Origin: Pararhizobium sp.
GTDB taxonomy: Bacteria > Pseudomonadota > Alphaproteobacteria > Rhizobiales > Rhizobiaceae
DNA length: 64,000 nt
Assembly (NCBI GenBank): GCA_030655075.1
Contig: JAURWE010000131.1
Span: 150,783-214,782 of the forward strand
Reading direction: 5' to 3'
Positions 24,462 through 34,321 of this stretch are shown here, in pieces (positions within the stretch are counted from its first letter, which is position 1; every line of letters starts with the position of its first letter). The notes under the pieces are model-generated. The model did no database searches and was not told the DNA's origin. It saw only the letters and a program-made list of their open reading frames with translations. The translations under genes were made by a program, and so were the position numbers.

Positions 24462-25013
24462 ATGGCGCAAGACCATATTCGTTACGACATTCTGGCTCAG
24501 GACGCGCTTCGCAGCGTCATACGCAAGGTTCTGACGGAAGTTGCCGCCACCGGTCACCTGCCCGGCGATCACCATTTTTTCATCACCTTCCTGACCGGCG
24601 CACCGGGTGTGCGCATTTCCCAGCACCTCAAGGCCAAATATGCCGAGCAGATGACCATCGTCGTCCAGCACCAGTTCTGGGACCTGAAGATCACCGAATC
24701 GCAGTTCGAAATCGGCCTCTCGTTCTCCGACACGCCGGAAAAGCTGGTGATTCCGTTCAACGCCATTCGCGGCTTCTACGATCCGTCGGTCAATTTTGAG
24801 CTGGAATTCGACGTTCCCGCCATCGACGAAGACGATATCACCACCGCCGAGATCACCGCCTATCCCGTCCAGACCGCCGAGACGATCGAAGAACTGGTCG
24901 GCGAAAACCAGGATGGCGAGGGCAAGAAGCCGAAAAAGAAAGACGACAACACCGACGGCGACAAGCCGGGCGGCTCCGTCGTCTCGCTCGATTCCTTCCG
25001 CAAGAAGCACTGA
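24462..25013 (+). CDS. sspB: SspB-family ClpXP adaptor (alphaproteobacterial type)
   Basis: Adaptor that binds the ssrA degradation tag and hands tagged proteins to ClpXP. 183 residues from the ATG at 24462 (MAQDHIRYDILAQDAL). The N-terminal tag-binding domain contains VLTEVAATGHLPGDHHFFITF, GVRISQHLKAKYAEQMTIVVQHQFWDL and FNAIRGFYDPSVNFEL; a flexible charged linker (EGKKPKKKDDNTDGDKPGG) leads to a short conserved C-terminal segment (SVVSLDSFRKKH), the type of tail that docks on ClpX. It lies directly downstream of ssrA on the same strand. Confidence 0.93.
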   Translation: MAQDHIRYDILAQDALRSVIRKVLTEVAATGHLPGDHHFFITFLTGAPGVRISQHLKAKYAEQMTIVVQHQFWDLKITESQFEIGLSFSDTPEKLVIPFNAIRGFYDPSVNFELEFDVPAIDEDDITTAEITAYPVQTAETIEELVGENQDGEGKKPKKKDDNTDGDKPGGSVVSLDSFRKKH

Positions 25014-25029
25014 CATCAGGGCAGCCATC

Positions 25030-25227
25030 ATGGCCGGAGACGTCATCAATCTTCGTCAGGTGCGCAAGCAGAAGGCCCGTGTCGAAAAGGACACGGCGGC
25101 CGAACAGAATCGTATCAGCTTTGGCCGCACCAAATCGGAAAAAAGCCTGACGGCGGCCCGCAATGACAAGGCCGCAAAAGCACTCGATCAGGGCCGGATC
25201 GACAAGACCGATGCGCCGGACACATGA
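25030..25227 (+). CDS. DUF4169 small basic protein
   Basis: A 65-residue, highly charged, probably unfolded or helical protein: MAGDVINLRQVRKQKARVEKD, then AEQNRISFGRTKSEKSLTAARNDKAAKALDQ. The opening INLRQ(V/A)RK and the FGRTK(S/A)EK core are the marks of the DUF4169 family of alphaproteobacteria. It begins 16 bp after sspB and is likely cotranscribed. Function unknown. Confidence 0.85.
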   Translation: MAGDVINLRQVRKQKARVEKDTAAEQNRISFGRTKSEKSLTAARNDKAAKALDQGRIDKTDAPDT

Positions 25228-25347
25228 CCACCGGCCGCTCGGAAAATCCAGAATTTTCAACACCTTGAAGCCGCCACCGGAATCGATCTGACAAACAGCT
25301 GAATCAGAACCTGAACGCAGCGATAAACCGGCGGGACGAACACAGCG

Positions 25348-25566
25348 ATGATCCGCAAGCACTCCGCCACCCTGCACGGTCATCGCACCAGCTTTTCGCT
25401 GGAAGACGTCTTCTGGGACGAGCTAAAGCGCATCGCTGAAATCCGCAACCTTCCCCTCGCGCGTCTGCTCGCCGAAATCGACGATGGAAGAGCCGAAGAC
25501 AGCAACCTGTCCTCGGCGCTGCGGATCTATGTGCTGACGTGGATCAAAACAGAAGGCTCGGCTTGA
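25348..25566 (+). CDS. Ribbon-helix-helix domain protein
   Basis: A 72-residue protein: the strand HRTSFSLEDVFWDELKRIAEIRNLPLARLLAEID matches the RHH_4 type of ribbon-helix-helix proteins, with SFSLE as the DNA- or dimer-contacting strand, then two helices; the C-terminus is SALRIYVLTWIKTE. The family is common downstream of DUF4169 genes in rhizobia and is thought to be a DNA-binding or antitoxin-like protein without a partner toxin; none is seen here. It ends 18 bp before the convergent AsmA gene. Confidence 0.88.
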   Translation: MIRKHSATLHGHRTSFSLEDVFWDELKRIAEIRNLPLARLLAEIDDGRAEDSNLSSALRIYVLTWIKTEGSA

Positions 25567-25584
25567 GCAACAGCGCGACAGAAC

Positions 25585-28500
25585 TTACGGGGTCGTCTCA
25601 ACCCCGGGTAGCGTCTCGAAATTCAGTTCGCTGCCATCGATTTTGCCGTCGACTGGCGGCAGGTCTTCGCCCTTTGTCACGCTTTCAGACGGATTGACCG
25701 GCAGCTTGCCGTCCTCTGCAGCCTTGGCTTTTTGGGCTTCCAGCGCCCGTTTGGCCTTGCGCTCGGCCTCGGCGGCGGTCTTTGCCGCCTGTTCGGCTGC
25801 TTTCACGGCAGCCTCTTCCTTGGCCTTGCGATCGGCATCGTCCTTGGCGAGACGCTCGGCCTCCGCCTTGGCCGCCAGTTCCGCGTCGGCCTTGGCCTTC
25901 TGCCGGGCTGCTTCTTCGGCGGCCAGCTTGCGCTTGCGCGCCTCCTCCTCGGCCCGCAGCCGCTCGGCCTCACGCTCCGTCGCGTTGAACTTATAGAGCG
26001 CCACCTCGCGGCGCAGGCGTTGTTTCTCCAGCACGTTGGCCTGCAGCGTCTCGACCCGGCGCCGCTCGCGTTCGAAGGCGCGCAGCGACAGGAAATTGGC
26101 AAACTCGGTCACGTCAAGCGTTTCGCCCGGCGTCGCCAACTGCCCGGCGAAGGAAAGCCGTACGGCTGGCTCCGCCCCCGCCTGCGCCTCGTTGCCCGCC
26201 TTGAACAGCACAGAGACATTGCCATCGACTGTCTGGCTGAGCAGATCGATCTCGGCCTCGCCCGTCAGTGCCGCCGCATCGTCCGCCGCCGTCACGTTCT
26301 GCGCCCGCACCTTGCCACCGGCAATGTTGAACGGAATGCTGGCCGCGCCAAGCTTTGCCTCGCCGAGATAAAGTGTCTGTTCCACCAGCGGCTTGACCGT
26401 CGCCGCAGCAATCTCGCCCTTCAGCGCATCGGCCGATGTCATCAGCCCCTTGAGGGCTGTCGTGTTCAGTCCGCGGATCGAGAGATCATCGAGCGTCATC
26501 GTGCCCGATCCGCTCGCCGTTTCCGCCATGGCGGCAACCGACGCACCCGAGGCTTCCATGGCCAGATCGAGACCGAACGAACCGCTGACCACGGGCACAC
26601 CCTGCCCGCTCTCCCACGAAACTCGCGACAGGTCGCCATCCTTGACCGTCAGCCGCGTCTGGAAGAAGCCCGAGCCGCTGCCATTGCCGATCAGAATACG
26701 CCCTTCGGCCGTGCCGCCGAAAACATTTCCCGACAGGCTGCTGATTTCGAATTCGTCGCCGGTCCAGCGCGTCTTGCCCTTGAACTCGGACACGGCACCG
26801 CCGATCCCCGGAAAGAACTGTTTTGCCGACAGATCGGCGCTGACATCGAGCCCCTGCGCCAGCGACGGCTGCACCTTGACCGATTGCAGATCGCCGGTTT
26901 CCAGGTTTTGCACCGGTCCCAGCACCGCCTCGGCGATCAGCGGCAGATCGATCGTGTCGAAGGACAGGTCGGCCGTTGCCTTTTTCAGCCAGTCCTTCCG
27001 GTCGAGGGTAACCTCGCCGGAAAAGCCATTGCGATCGACCTTGCCGGTAATGGCAGACAGCGCCACCGCATCTGCGGTGACGGTCGCCTCGGCAACGATC
27101 GAAAGCGGCAGGCCGCTGCCCATCTGTGGCAGGCCAAGCCCCTGCATCAGCAGGTAGGGCTCGAAATCCTGGCTGTCCAGCGACAGTTTCATCGCGCCGT
27201 TGAGGAAACTGGCCGCCGCCAGATCGACATCGCCGCGCGCCGTCAGCGAGGTGCGGTCGGTGGTGAAGGTCAGCGATCCCTTGGCCTTGGCATCGGCGTC
27301 GCTGACGAATTTCAACGCCAGGATGCCGTCCGTATCCGCATCGAAGGGCAGCGGATCGAACCCGGCCTGGCCGAGCAGCACCGTCGTCGCCGGATTGGCG
27401 ATCGTCGCCTCGGCTTCCACCCCGCCGCCGTTCCAGGCCTGATCGAAATCCTCAGCCTGGTAATGCGCTGTGATGCGGCTGCCGTTGGCCTGGCCGATCA
27501 CGCCGAGCGTCAGCGGTCCCTCACCGCCGGATGCCCCGGAATCCAGTGTGAAATCGAGGTTCGCGCCGGAATAATAACGGCCGCTTGCCGCCAGCCGCTC
27601 AAGCAGCGGATGTACCGGCAAATGCCGGCCAACAAGCGCCATGACGGCCGACATGTCGTCGGCCTCGACGTTCATCTTCAGTGCTGCCTGCGGTTTTGGC
27701 AAAGCCCCGGACAGCGTGCCGGAAAGCTGGATGGCGGCGCCACCAAGCGAGGCAATCGACAGACGTTCGGCCCGCAGCAGGCCGTCAGACAGTGACATCA
27801 CGGCCTCGACGCCATCGGCCTGTTCACCGAAGGCGGAAAAATGTTCGGCCGACAGATCGGCGGCAATCTTGTGCGACAGCAGCGTTTGCGCCGAAGCATC
27901 CCCCGCCACCAGTCCGGCCAGCGCCTGCAAGGCTTCCAGATCGATGCTGTTGCCCTTCAGCACCATCGAAAGGGCGGGCTGGCCGTCGGCCGGGGACTCG
28001 CGCTCGATCCGCCCGGAAAGCGATGCCGGGCCGGCAGCCACTTCAAGATTTTCAAACCGCTGCAGCGTCTCGGTCAGGTTGACCTTGGCCGAAAATCCGG
28101 CTGTCTTCAGCTTGCGGATGGCCGGATCGACGGAGCCGGCCAGCCAGGAGGCAAAACCCGACGGCTGGTTCGAGGCCAACAGCAGATCGCCAGCAAAGCC
28201 CAGTTCACCCTTGAGGTTCAGCCGCCCCTTGGCCTCCAGCTGCGTGCGGCCCGGCAGTTGCGCCACGGCATTGTCGACGATCCATCCAAGTCCGTCCGGC
28301 CGGAGATCGAGCCGGATGTCGCGCACGGTCGTATCGCCGACCAGAAGCGCCGGCAGCATCAGGCTGGCACGGCCCGGCACCTGCGGAATGGGAATATCGG
28401 CGGCAATGGCGACCAGCGAGGCCAGCCGCTGGCGCAGCGAAATCGCCGGATCGCGGCCGGTCTTGGCGGTCGTGCCATTGTTGCTGTTGCCGATGCGGCT

Positions 28501-29457
28501 GACATCGATCTGCTGGCCGTCGGCGATCAGCAGAAATTCCGGCGCCTTGCCCGTATCCAGCGTCGCCTCGCCGGTGACGACATAAGGATCGGCAACCGGG
28601 CCGAGCTCGACACGGTATTCCGGCACGCGGATGCGCTCATTGTTCAGCTCGAACCCGCCTGTGGCGCGAATGGCCGCTGCGTCGTCAGCCTCGCCGTCTG
28701 TTGCCGCCTCGTCCTTTTGCTCGTTCTTCACCAGCCTGAACGTGCCCTTGTATTGCGGCTTCAGGTCGACGATCGCCAGCTGCCCCTCAAGCTCGACGCC
28801 GAAAGGCCGGGCATCGGGAACGATGCGGGTGCGCAGGCTGAGCGAACCGTCGTCGCCCACCGGCTGGCTGGCGAAACCAAAGCTGCCCGCCTCGCCATCG
28901 ATAGCGCCGCGCCCGTCGATCTTCCACGGGCCTACCAGAGACTTGGCCGACAGCATGGCATTGAGATCCGTGATATTGCGCGTCCGGCCGGTCTGGTCGT
29001 CGATGAATTCGATCTCACCGCCCGACACCGTGACATTTTCCAGCACGACATTCTTGGCCGGAATGGAGGCCGAGCGACCCCGCGCCCAGTCAAGCGTCCC
29101 GTCGGCCAAGAGCTTGATGCGGGCCTTCGGCTCCTCCAGCCGCATGTCGAAAATCAGCGCTTCGCCCGAAAGAAATGGTGCCAGCTCCGCATCCATGGAA
29201 AAATGCGCCACCTGCACCAGCGGTTCGCCATCCGTCGCCTCGCCGACACGGACATCGTTGAGTGTTACCGAGGGAAAGGGAATGAGCCGCGCATCGACGC
29301 TGCCATGCACCACGACAGGCTTGCCGACGATGCGGCTGGCCTCACGCTCGAAATCGGTGCGAAAATCCGTCCAGTCGACGAACATCGGCGCGATCAGCGC
29401 TGCAAACAGCGCCACCACCACAACACCGCCGATGAAAAGCATGAACCGCGAAAGCAC
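25585..29457 (-). CDS. AsmA-family protein (large, membrane-anchored)
   Basis: A 1290-residue protein. It begins with a transmembrane anchor (RFMLFIGGVVVVALFAALIAPMF) and the AsmA N-terminal signature (DWTDFRTDFEREASRIVGKPVVVHGSVDARLIPFPSVTLNDVRVG). A long beta-rich body follows, as expected for AsmA/TamB-like repeating-groove proteins that transport or organise lipids between membranes. The AsmA C-terminal part (GSFGLDLAMEASG, GSGTMTLDDLSIRGLN, LYLGEAKLGAASIPFNIAGGKVRA) is at about residues 950-1090. The last 170 residues are an Ala/Lys/Glu-rich coiled coil. Length is roughly twice that of E. coli AsmA. Envelope role inferred. Confidence 0.9.
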   Translation of the reverse strand: MLSRFMLFIGGVVVVALFAALIAPMFVDWTDFRTDFEREASRIVGKPVVVHGSVDARLIPFPSVTLNDVRVGEATDGEPLVQVAHFSMDAELAPFLSGEALIFDMRLEEPKARIKLLADGTLDWARGRSASIPAKNVVLENVTVSGGEIEFIDDQTGRTRNITDLNAMLSAKSLVGPWKIDGRGAIDGEAGSFGFASQPVGDDGSLSLRTRIVPDARPFGVELEGQLAIVDLKPQYKGTFRLVKNEQKDEAATDGEADDAAAIRATGGFELNNERIRVPEYRVELGPVADPYVVTGEATLDTGKAPEFLLIADGQQIDVSRIGNSNNGTTAKTGRDPAISLRQRLASLVAIAADIPIPQVPGRASLMLPALLVGDTTVRDIRLDLRPDGLGWIVDNAVAQLPGRTQLEAKGRLNLKGELGFAGDLLLASNQPSGFASWLAGSVDPAIRKLKTAGFSAKVNLTETLQRFENLEVAAGPASLSGRIERESPADGQPALSMVLKGNSIDLEALQALAGLVAGDASAQTLLSHKIAADLSAEHFSAFGEQADGVEAVMSLSDGLLRAERLSIASLGGAAIQLSGTLSGALPKPQAALKMNVEADDMSAVMALVGRHLPVHPLLERLAASGRYYSGANLDFTLDSGASGGEGPLTLGVIGQANGSRITAHYQAEDFDQAWNGGGVEAEATIANPATTVLLGQAGFDPLPFDADTDGILALKFVSDADAKAKGSLTFTTDRTSLTARGDVDLAAASFLNGAMKLSLDSQDFEPYLLMQGLGLPQMGSGLPLSIVAEATVTADAVALSAITGKVDRNGFSGEVTLDRKDWLKKATADLSFDTIDLPLIAEAVLGPVQNLETGDLQSVKVQPSLAQGLDVSADLSAKQFFPGIGGAVSEFKGKTRWTGDEFEISSLSGNVFGGTAEGRILIGNGSGSGFFQTRLTVKDGDLSRVSWESGQGVPVVSGSFGLDLAMEASGASVAAMAETASGSGTMTLDDLSIRGLNTTALKGLMTSADALKGEIAAATVKPLVEQTLYLGEAKLGAASIPFNIAGGKVRAQNVTAADDAAALTGEAEIDLLSQTVDGNVSVLFKAGNEAQAGAEPAVRLSFAGQLATPGETLDVTEFANFLSLRAFERERRRVETLQANVLEKQRLRREVALYKFNATEREAERLRAEEEARKRKLAAEEAARQKAKADAELAAKAEAERLAKDDADRKAKEEAAVKAAEQAAKTAAEAERKAKRALEAQKAKAAEDGKLPVNPSESVTKGEDLPPVDGKIDGSELNFETLPGVETTP

Positions 29458-29543
29458 TCTGAAGATTCCCGTCGTTCCAATGCCGTCCTTGGCTTTGGTA
29501 TTACCCTATTTGCCGCCAGAACCAACCGTTTAAAGGCAGTTTT

Positions 29544-30995
29544 TCAATCAAGGCTGAAAATCTTGCCCGGATTGAAGATATTGTCCGGATCAAGCGACCG
29601 CTTGATCTGCCGCATCAGGTCGAGCGCATCGCCCAGCTCGTTTTCCAGAAACACCTGCTTGCCCTGGCCAATGCCGTGTTCGCCGGTGCAGGTGCCGCCC
29701 ATGGCGAGCGCCCGGGCATTCAGCCGCGCCACGAAACCTTTCATGCGGGCAAATTCGGCGGCGTCGGTCTCGTCGAACAAAACGCCGACATGAAAATTGC
29801 CGTCACCCGCATGCCCGACGATCGGCGCCACCAGACGTGTCTCAGCGATGTCCGCCTGCGTTTCGGTCAGGCAGTCGGCCAGCCGGGAGATCGGCACACA
29901 GACATCCGTCGACAGGATGCTGAGCCCCGGCCGCAGCGCCTTCTGCGCCCAGTAGGCATCATGCCGCGCCTTCCACAGCTTGGCTCGCTCCTCCGGATTG
30001 GTCGTCCAGAGAAACTCGCTACCACCGAATTCCGACGCGATTTCGGCGAACTGTTTCGATTGCAGCGCCACGCTTTCCGGGCTGCCGTGGAATTCCAGGA
30101 ACAGCGTCGGCACTTCCACGTAGGAGAGCCCGGAATAGGCGTTGCTCGCCTGCATCTGCAGCGCATCCAGCAGCTCGATCCGGGCGACGGGAATGCCGGA
30201 TTGGATGGTCATGATGACGGTGTTGCAGGCATCCTCGATCGACGGAAACGGGCAGACGCCGCCGGCGATCATCTCCGGAATGCCCTGCAGCCTGAGCGTG
30301 ATCGAGGTGAGAATGCCGAGTGTGCCTTCGGAGCCGACGAACAGCCGCGTCAGGTCGTAACCGGCCGAGGACTTGCGCGCCCGCATCGCCGTGCGGATTT
30401 CGCGACCGTCGGCAATCACTGCCGTCACGGCCAGCACATTGTCCTTCATCGTGCCGTAGCGCACTGCATTGGTCCCCGATGCCCGCGTCGAGGCCATGCC
30501 GCCGAGCGAGGCATTGGCGCCGGGATCGATCGGGAAGAACAGGCCCGTGTCGCGCAGATGCACATTCAGCGCCTCCCGCGTCACGCCAGGCTCGACCGTG
30601 CAGTCGAGGTCTCCGGCGTTGACCTCCAGCACCCGGTTCATCCGCGACGTGTCGACGGAAATGCCGCCGAACGGTGCATTGATCTGACCTTCGAGCGAGG
30701 TGCCGGTGCCGAAGGCAATCAACGGAACCCGGTGTTCGGCAGCAATGCGGACGATCGCCTGCACGTCGGCGGCGCTGTCTGGAAAGATCACAGCATCGGG
30801 CAATTGCGCGGCGATATAGGTGGTCGTGTGCGCGTGCTGGGCACGCAGCGCCTCGCCGGTCTGGAACCGGTCGCCGAAGAGTTGACGAAGCGCCGGCAGT
30901 GCCCTTGCCAGCCCCGCCTCGTTGCGCCCGTTCTGACCGTTCGCCGTCACCGTCAAAACCCGCTCCTCCCGAGAACCTGTTTCGGGCAATGACAT
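29544..30995 (-). CDS. FAD-linked oxidase, D-lactate dehydrogenase (cytochrome)-like
   Basis: A 483-residue flavoenzyme of the GlcD/DLD family (FAD_binding_4 plus FAD-oxidase C domain). FAD site: PDAVIFPDSAADVQAIVRIAAEHRVPLIAFGTGTSLEGQ (about 65-105), then GLFFPIDPGANASLGGMASTRASGTNAVRYGTMKDNVL. The C-terminal domain has the typical IVGHAGDGNFHVGVLFD and the end GGTCTGEHGIGQGKQVFLENE with DPDNIFNPGKIF. It most probably oxidises D-lactate or a related 2-hydroxy acid and passes electrons to the respiratory chain. It stands alone between the AsmA and RND genes. Confidence 0.92.
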   Translation of the reverse strand: MSLPETGSREERVLTVTANGQNGRNEAGLARALPALRQLFGDRFQTGEALRAQHAHTTTYIAAQLPDAVIFPDSAADVQAIVRIAAEHRVPLIAFGTGTSLEGQINAPFGGISVDTSRMNRVLEVNAGDLDCTVEPGVTREALNVHLRDTGLFFPIDPGANASLGGMASTRASGTNAVRYGTMKDNVLAVTAVIADGREIRTAMRARKSSAGYDLTRLFVGSEGTLGILTSITLRLQGIPEMIAGGVCPFPSIEDACNTVIMTIQSGIPVARIELLDALQMQASNAYSGLSYVEVPTLFLEFHGSPESVALQSKQFAEIASEFGGSEFLWTTNPEERAKLWKARHDAYWAQKALRPGLSILSTDVCVPISRLADCLTETQADIAETRLVAPIVGHAGDGNFHVGVLFDETDAAEFARMKGFVARLNARALAMGGTCTGEHGIGQGKQVFLENELGDALDLMRQIKRSLDPDNIFNPGKIFSLD

Positions 30996-31180
30996 GCATC
31001 AAAACAAGCAGTTAGCCGTGTTGCGTGAATCTGTTTCACAGGGCCTGGCTTTACTGTGCAAATCGGCCCCCATTTGTCCAGACAGGAAATATTGCAGGCT
31101 CCGCAGGACTGTGTAGAACGCAAAAGCCGTGAAACCTCCGCTCCCCGGCCTTTCATAATTCTAGGCTCGACGTGCCCAAC

Positions 31181-34100
31181 CTATTCGGCCGGCATAGGCT
31201 GCGCCGCCTGCGCCAGCTCGTCGTGCAGGCGCTGTTCCTCTTCCACATGCGGCTTGGAGAACCGGGCCAGCGCCAGATAGGCGACGGGGGTGAGGAACAG
31301 CGTCACCGAGGTCGCGAGGCCGAGGCCACCGACCAGCACCCAGCCGAGCGAAATGCGCGCTTCGGCGCCAGCACCGCTCGCCAGGACCAGCGGCACCGCG
31401 CCGACAATGGTGGCGATCATTGTCATCATCACAGGCCGCAGGCGAATGTTGGCAGCGTTTTCGATTGCCTCACGCACGCTCTGGCCGCGATCGCGCAGCT
31501 GGTTGGCGAACTCGACGATCAGGATGCCGTTCTTGGCCATGATGCCGACCAGCATGACCAGCCCGATCTGGCTGTAGATATTGAGCGTGGTGCCCGTCGC
31601 CACCATGGCAAAGACAGCGCATGCAAGCCCCAGCGGCACCGTGACCATGATGATGACGGCGCTGATGACGCTTTCGAACTGGGCGGCCAGCACCAGGAAG
31701 ATGATGACCAGCGCGAAGCCGAAGGTGACGAAGATGCCGCTGGAGTTTTCATCCAGCGTCGCCGCCTCGGCCATCGGCTGCAGACGTGACCCATCCGGCA
31801 GCAGCGGCTTTGCCAGCTCCTGCGTGAAGGCCAGCGCCTCGCCGAGCGCGTAGCCGGCAGGAAGCCCGGCCGACAGCGACACGGAGCGCAGCTGCTGCTC
31901 GCGGCCAAGCTGCGGCGCCACGGCCTTTTCTTCCAGCTTGGCGATGGTCGACATCGGCACGATCTTGCCGTCACCGGTCTTCAGGAAGATGTTTTCCAGA
32001 TCGGTCGGATCATTGATCGGCGTCGTCGTCGATTCCAGCACGACAGGATAGGATTCCCCATCGACGAAAATATCGACGACGCTGTTGCCGTCGAGCATGG
32101 CCTGCATCGCCGTCGAAAGCCCTGTGATATCGATGCCGAGATCAGACGCCCGCTCGCGGTCGATGGTCACCGACAGCTGCGCCTGGTTGGTCTCGTAGTT
32201 CAGCCGCACGTTCTCGAATTTGCCGCTGTCTTCCATCTGTCGCACCAGCTTGGTGGCAGCCTCCGAAAGCTTGCCATAGTCGTTGCCGAGCAGCGCCACC
32301 TGCAGGCCGTTACCGGCGCCGCGAATACCGAGACTGTTGGTCTGCTGGGCAAAGCCGCGCACGGCCGGCACGCGGGCAACGATCTTGTTGATGTCGGCAG
32401 CGATCTGCTGCTGCGAGCGCTCGCGCTCGGCCCACGGCGTCAGCGTCAGCACCATGAAGCCGCTGTTGGTCGAGCCGCCCTGCCCGGAAATGGCGTAGAT
32501 ATTGTAGATTTCGCCCTTCTCGACCAGTGGCTGCAGCCCCTCTTCGATCTTGCGCATCTGGTCCTGGGCAAACTCCAGCGAAACGCCCTGCGCCGCGTTG
32601 ACCCGCAACAGCACGACGGAGCGGTCTTCGGCTGGCGTCAGTTCCGAGGTCAAAGTCGTGAAGAAGACGCCGCCGGCAGCGGTGAACATCGCCGCGATCA
32701 GAAACACCACCACCGGCCCGTTCAGACAGGCGCTGAGCACGCGGCGGTAGATGCCGGCGCAGACGCCGCCGAAGCGCGCGAGAATGCCGGTATGTTCGTG
32801 TTTCACCTCGGCCGTCAGCATGCGTGAGGCAAGCATCGGGCAGAGCGTCAGCGCCACGAAGGCGGACAGAAGGATCGAGAAGGCCAGAACGAAACCGAAT
32901 TCGCGGAAAAGGCCGCCGGTCTGCCCGGGCAGGAAGGACAGCGGCACGAAGACGGCCGCGAGCGTTAGCGTGGTGGCGATGACCGCAAAAAACACCTCCA
33001 TCGTGCCGAGAACAGCCGCAGCCCGGGCACCAAGCCCTTCCGCCCGCCGCCGCACGATGTTTTCCAGCACGACGATGGCATCATCGACGACAAGTCCCGT
33101 CGCCAGCACCACGGCCAGCAGCGTCAGGATGTTGATCGAGAACCCGGCCATGTAGATCGCCGCCACCGTTCCGATCAGCGCGATCGGCATGGTCAGAGCC
33201 GGGATCAGCGTCGCGCGCCAGTCGAGCAGGAACAGATAAATGACGAGAATGACGATGGAGACGGCAACGCCAAGCGCAATCTCGACCTCGTGGATCGCGC
33301 CGTCAATGAAGACAGCGTCATTGCTGGTGATGCGCAGCTCGGTACCGGCAGGCAGGTTTTTATTCAGCGTCGCCACCGTTGCCTGCACGCCGGCCGAAAT
33401 GTCGAGCGTGTTCGACTGTGCCTGCCGCACGATGCCAAGGCCGATGCCCTGCTTGCCGTTCGAGCGCAGAGCCGTCTGGCCGGAGGCAGCCCCGAGGCTG
33501 ACAGTGGCCACATCGCCGACACGGACATTGTTCTGCAGGATGATGTCCTCGAACTGCTGTGGCGTTGAAACATCGGCCGTTGCGCGAACGGAAATGTCCT
33601 GATTGAGGCTGGTAAGCGAACCGGCCGGCACATCGAAGGACACCGTCTGGAGCGCGGCCTTGAGGTCGGCAACCGTCAACCCGCGGCTGGCAAGCTTGGT
33701 CTGGTCGACATCGACCCGGAAAATCTTCTCCTGGTCGCCGTAAAGCACCACGTCCGCCACGCCCTCGACGGCGGCAAGCCGGTCCGACAGCTCGTTTTCG
33801 GCGAGCAGCGTCATGTCTTCCATCGACATCGTGTCGGAGGTCAGCGCCAGGCGAATGATCGGCTGGCTGTCGGCATCGGCCTTGATGATGCGCGGTTCGT
33901 CAGCATCATCAGGCAGCTGGTTGGCAATCCGCCCCAGCGCATCGCGCACGTCGGCCGCCGCCTGGTTGACGTCGGTCGTATCGGTGAATTCCAGCGTCAC
34001 GCGGCTGGAGCCTGAGGACGACGAGGACGAAATGTTCTTGATGCCCTGCACGCGCGAGACGGCACCCTCGACGGTTTCCGTCACCTCCCGGTCCATCGTC

Positions 34101-34321
34101 TCCGGCGCGGCGCCATCATAGTTCGTCGTCACCGTCACCACCGGCCGGTCGACCTGCGGCAGTTCGCGGATTTCGACGCCGTTCCAGGCAGCAAGCCCGG
34201 CGACGACAATCAGCGTGTTGACCACAAGCGCAAAAATCGGCCGGCGGATGAACATGGCCGTAAAGCCACCTGATCCCGAAACGATATTGCCCGGGCCGGT
34301 GCTATCAGGACCACCGCTCAT
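31181..34321 (-). CDS. RND efflux transporter permease (AcrB/MexB-like)
   Basis: A 1046-residue inner-membrane pump: first helix at FIRRPIFALVVNTLIVVAGLAAW (about residue 25), large periplasmic loop, helices around 350-500 with VVDDAIVVLENIVRR (conserved proton-relay Asp pair), second loop, and second helix bundle with GLVMLVGIMAKNGILIVEFANQLRD. Proton-driven export of drugs or lipophilic compounds with the adaptor upstream is expected; an outer-membrane TolC-type partner is not in this window. Its start overlaps the adaptor stop codon (ATGA). The start MSGGPDSTGP gives a slightly long soluble N-terminus. Confidence 0.95.
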   Translation of the reverse strand: MSGGPDSTGPGNIVSGSGGFTAMFIRRPIFALVVNTLIVVAGLAAWNGVEIRELPQVDRPVVTVTTNYDGAAPETMDREVTETVEGAVSRVQGIKNISSSSSSGSSRVTLEFTDTTDVNQAAADVRDALGRIANQLPDDADEPRIIKADADSQPIIRLALTSDTMSMEDMTLLAENELSDRLAAVEGVADVVLYGDQEKIFRVDVDQTKLASRGLTVADLKAALQTVSFDVPAGSLTSLNQDISVRATADVSTPQQFEDIILQNNVRVGDVATVSLGAASGQTALRSNGKQGIGLGIVRQAQSNTLDISAGVQATVATLNKNLPAGTELRITSNDAVFIDGAIHEVEIALGVAVSIVILVIYLFLLDWRATLIPALTMPIALIGTVAAIYMAGFSINILTLLAVVLATGLVVDDAIVVLENIVRRRAEGLGARAAAVLGTMEVFFAVIATTLTLAAVFVPLSFLPGQTGGLFREFGFVLAFSILLSAFVALTLCPMLASRMLTAEVKHEHTGILARFGGVCAGIYRRVLSACLNGPVVVFLIAAMFTAAGGVFFTTLTSELTPAEDRSVVLLRVNAAQGVSLEFAQDQMRKIEEGLQPLVEKGEIYNIYAISGQGGSTNSGFMVLTLTPWAERERSQQQIAADINKIVARVPAVRGFAQQTNSLGIRGAGNGLQVALLGNDYGKLSEAATKLVRQMEDSGKFENVRLNYETNQAQLSVTIDRERASDLGIDITGLSTAMQAMLDGNSVVDIFVDGESYPVVLESTTTPINDPTDLENIFLKTGDGKIVPMSTIAKLEEKAVAPQLGREQQLRSVSLSAGLPAGYALGEALAFTQELAKPLLPDGSRLQPMAEAATLDENSSGIFVTFGFALVIIFLVLAAQFESVISAVIIMVTVPLGLACAVFAMVATGTTLNIYSQIGLVMLVGIMAKNGILIVEFANQLRDRGQSVREAIENAANIRLRPVMMTMIATIVGAVPLVLASGAGAEARISLGWVLVGGLGLATSVTLFLTPVAYLALARFSKPHVEEEQRLHDELAQAAQPMPAE

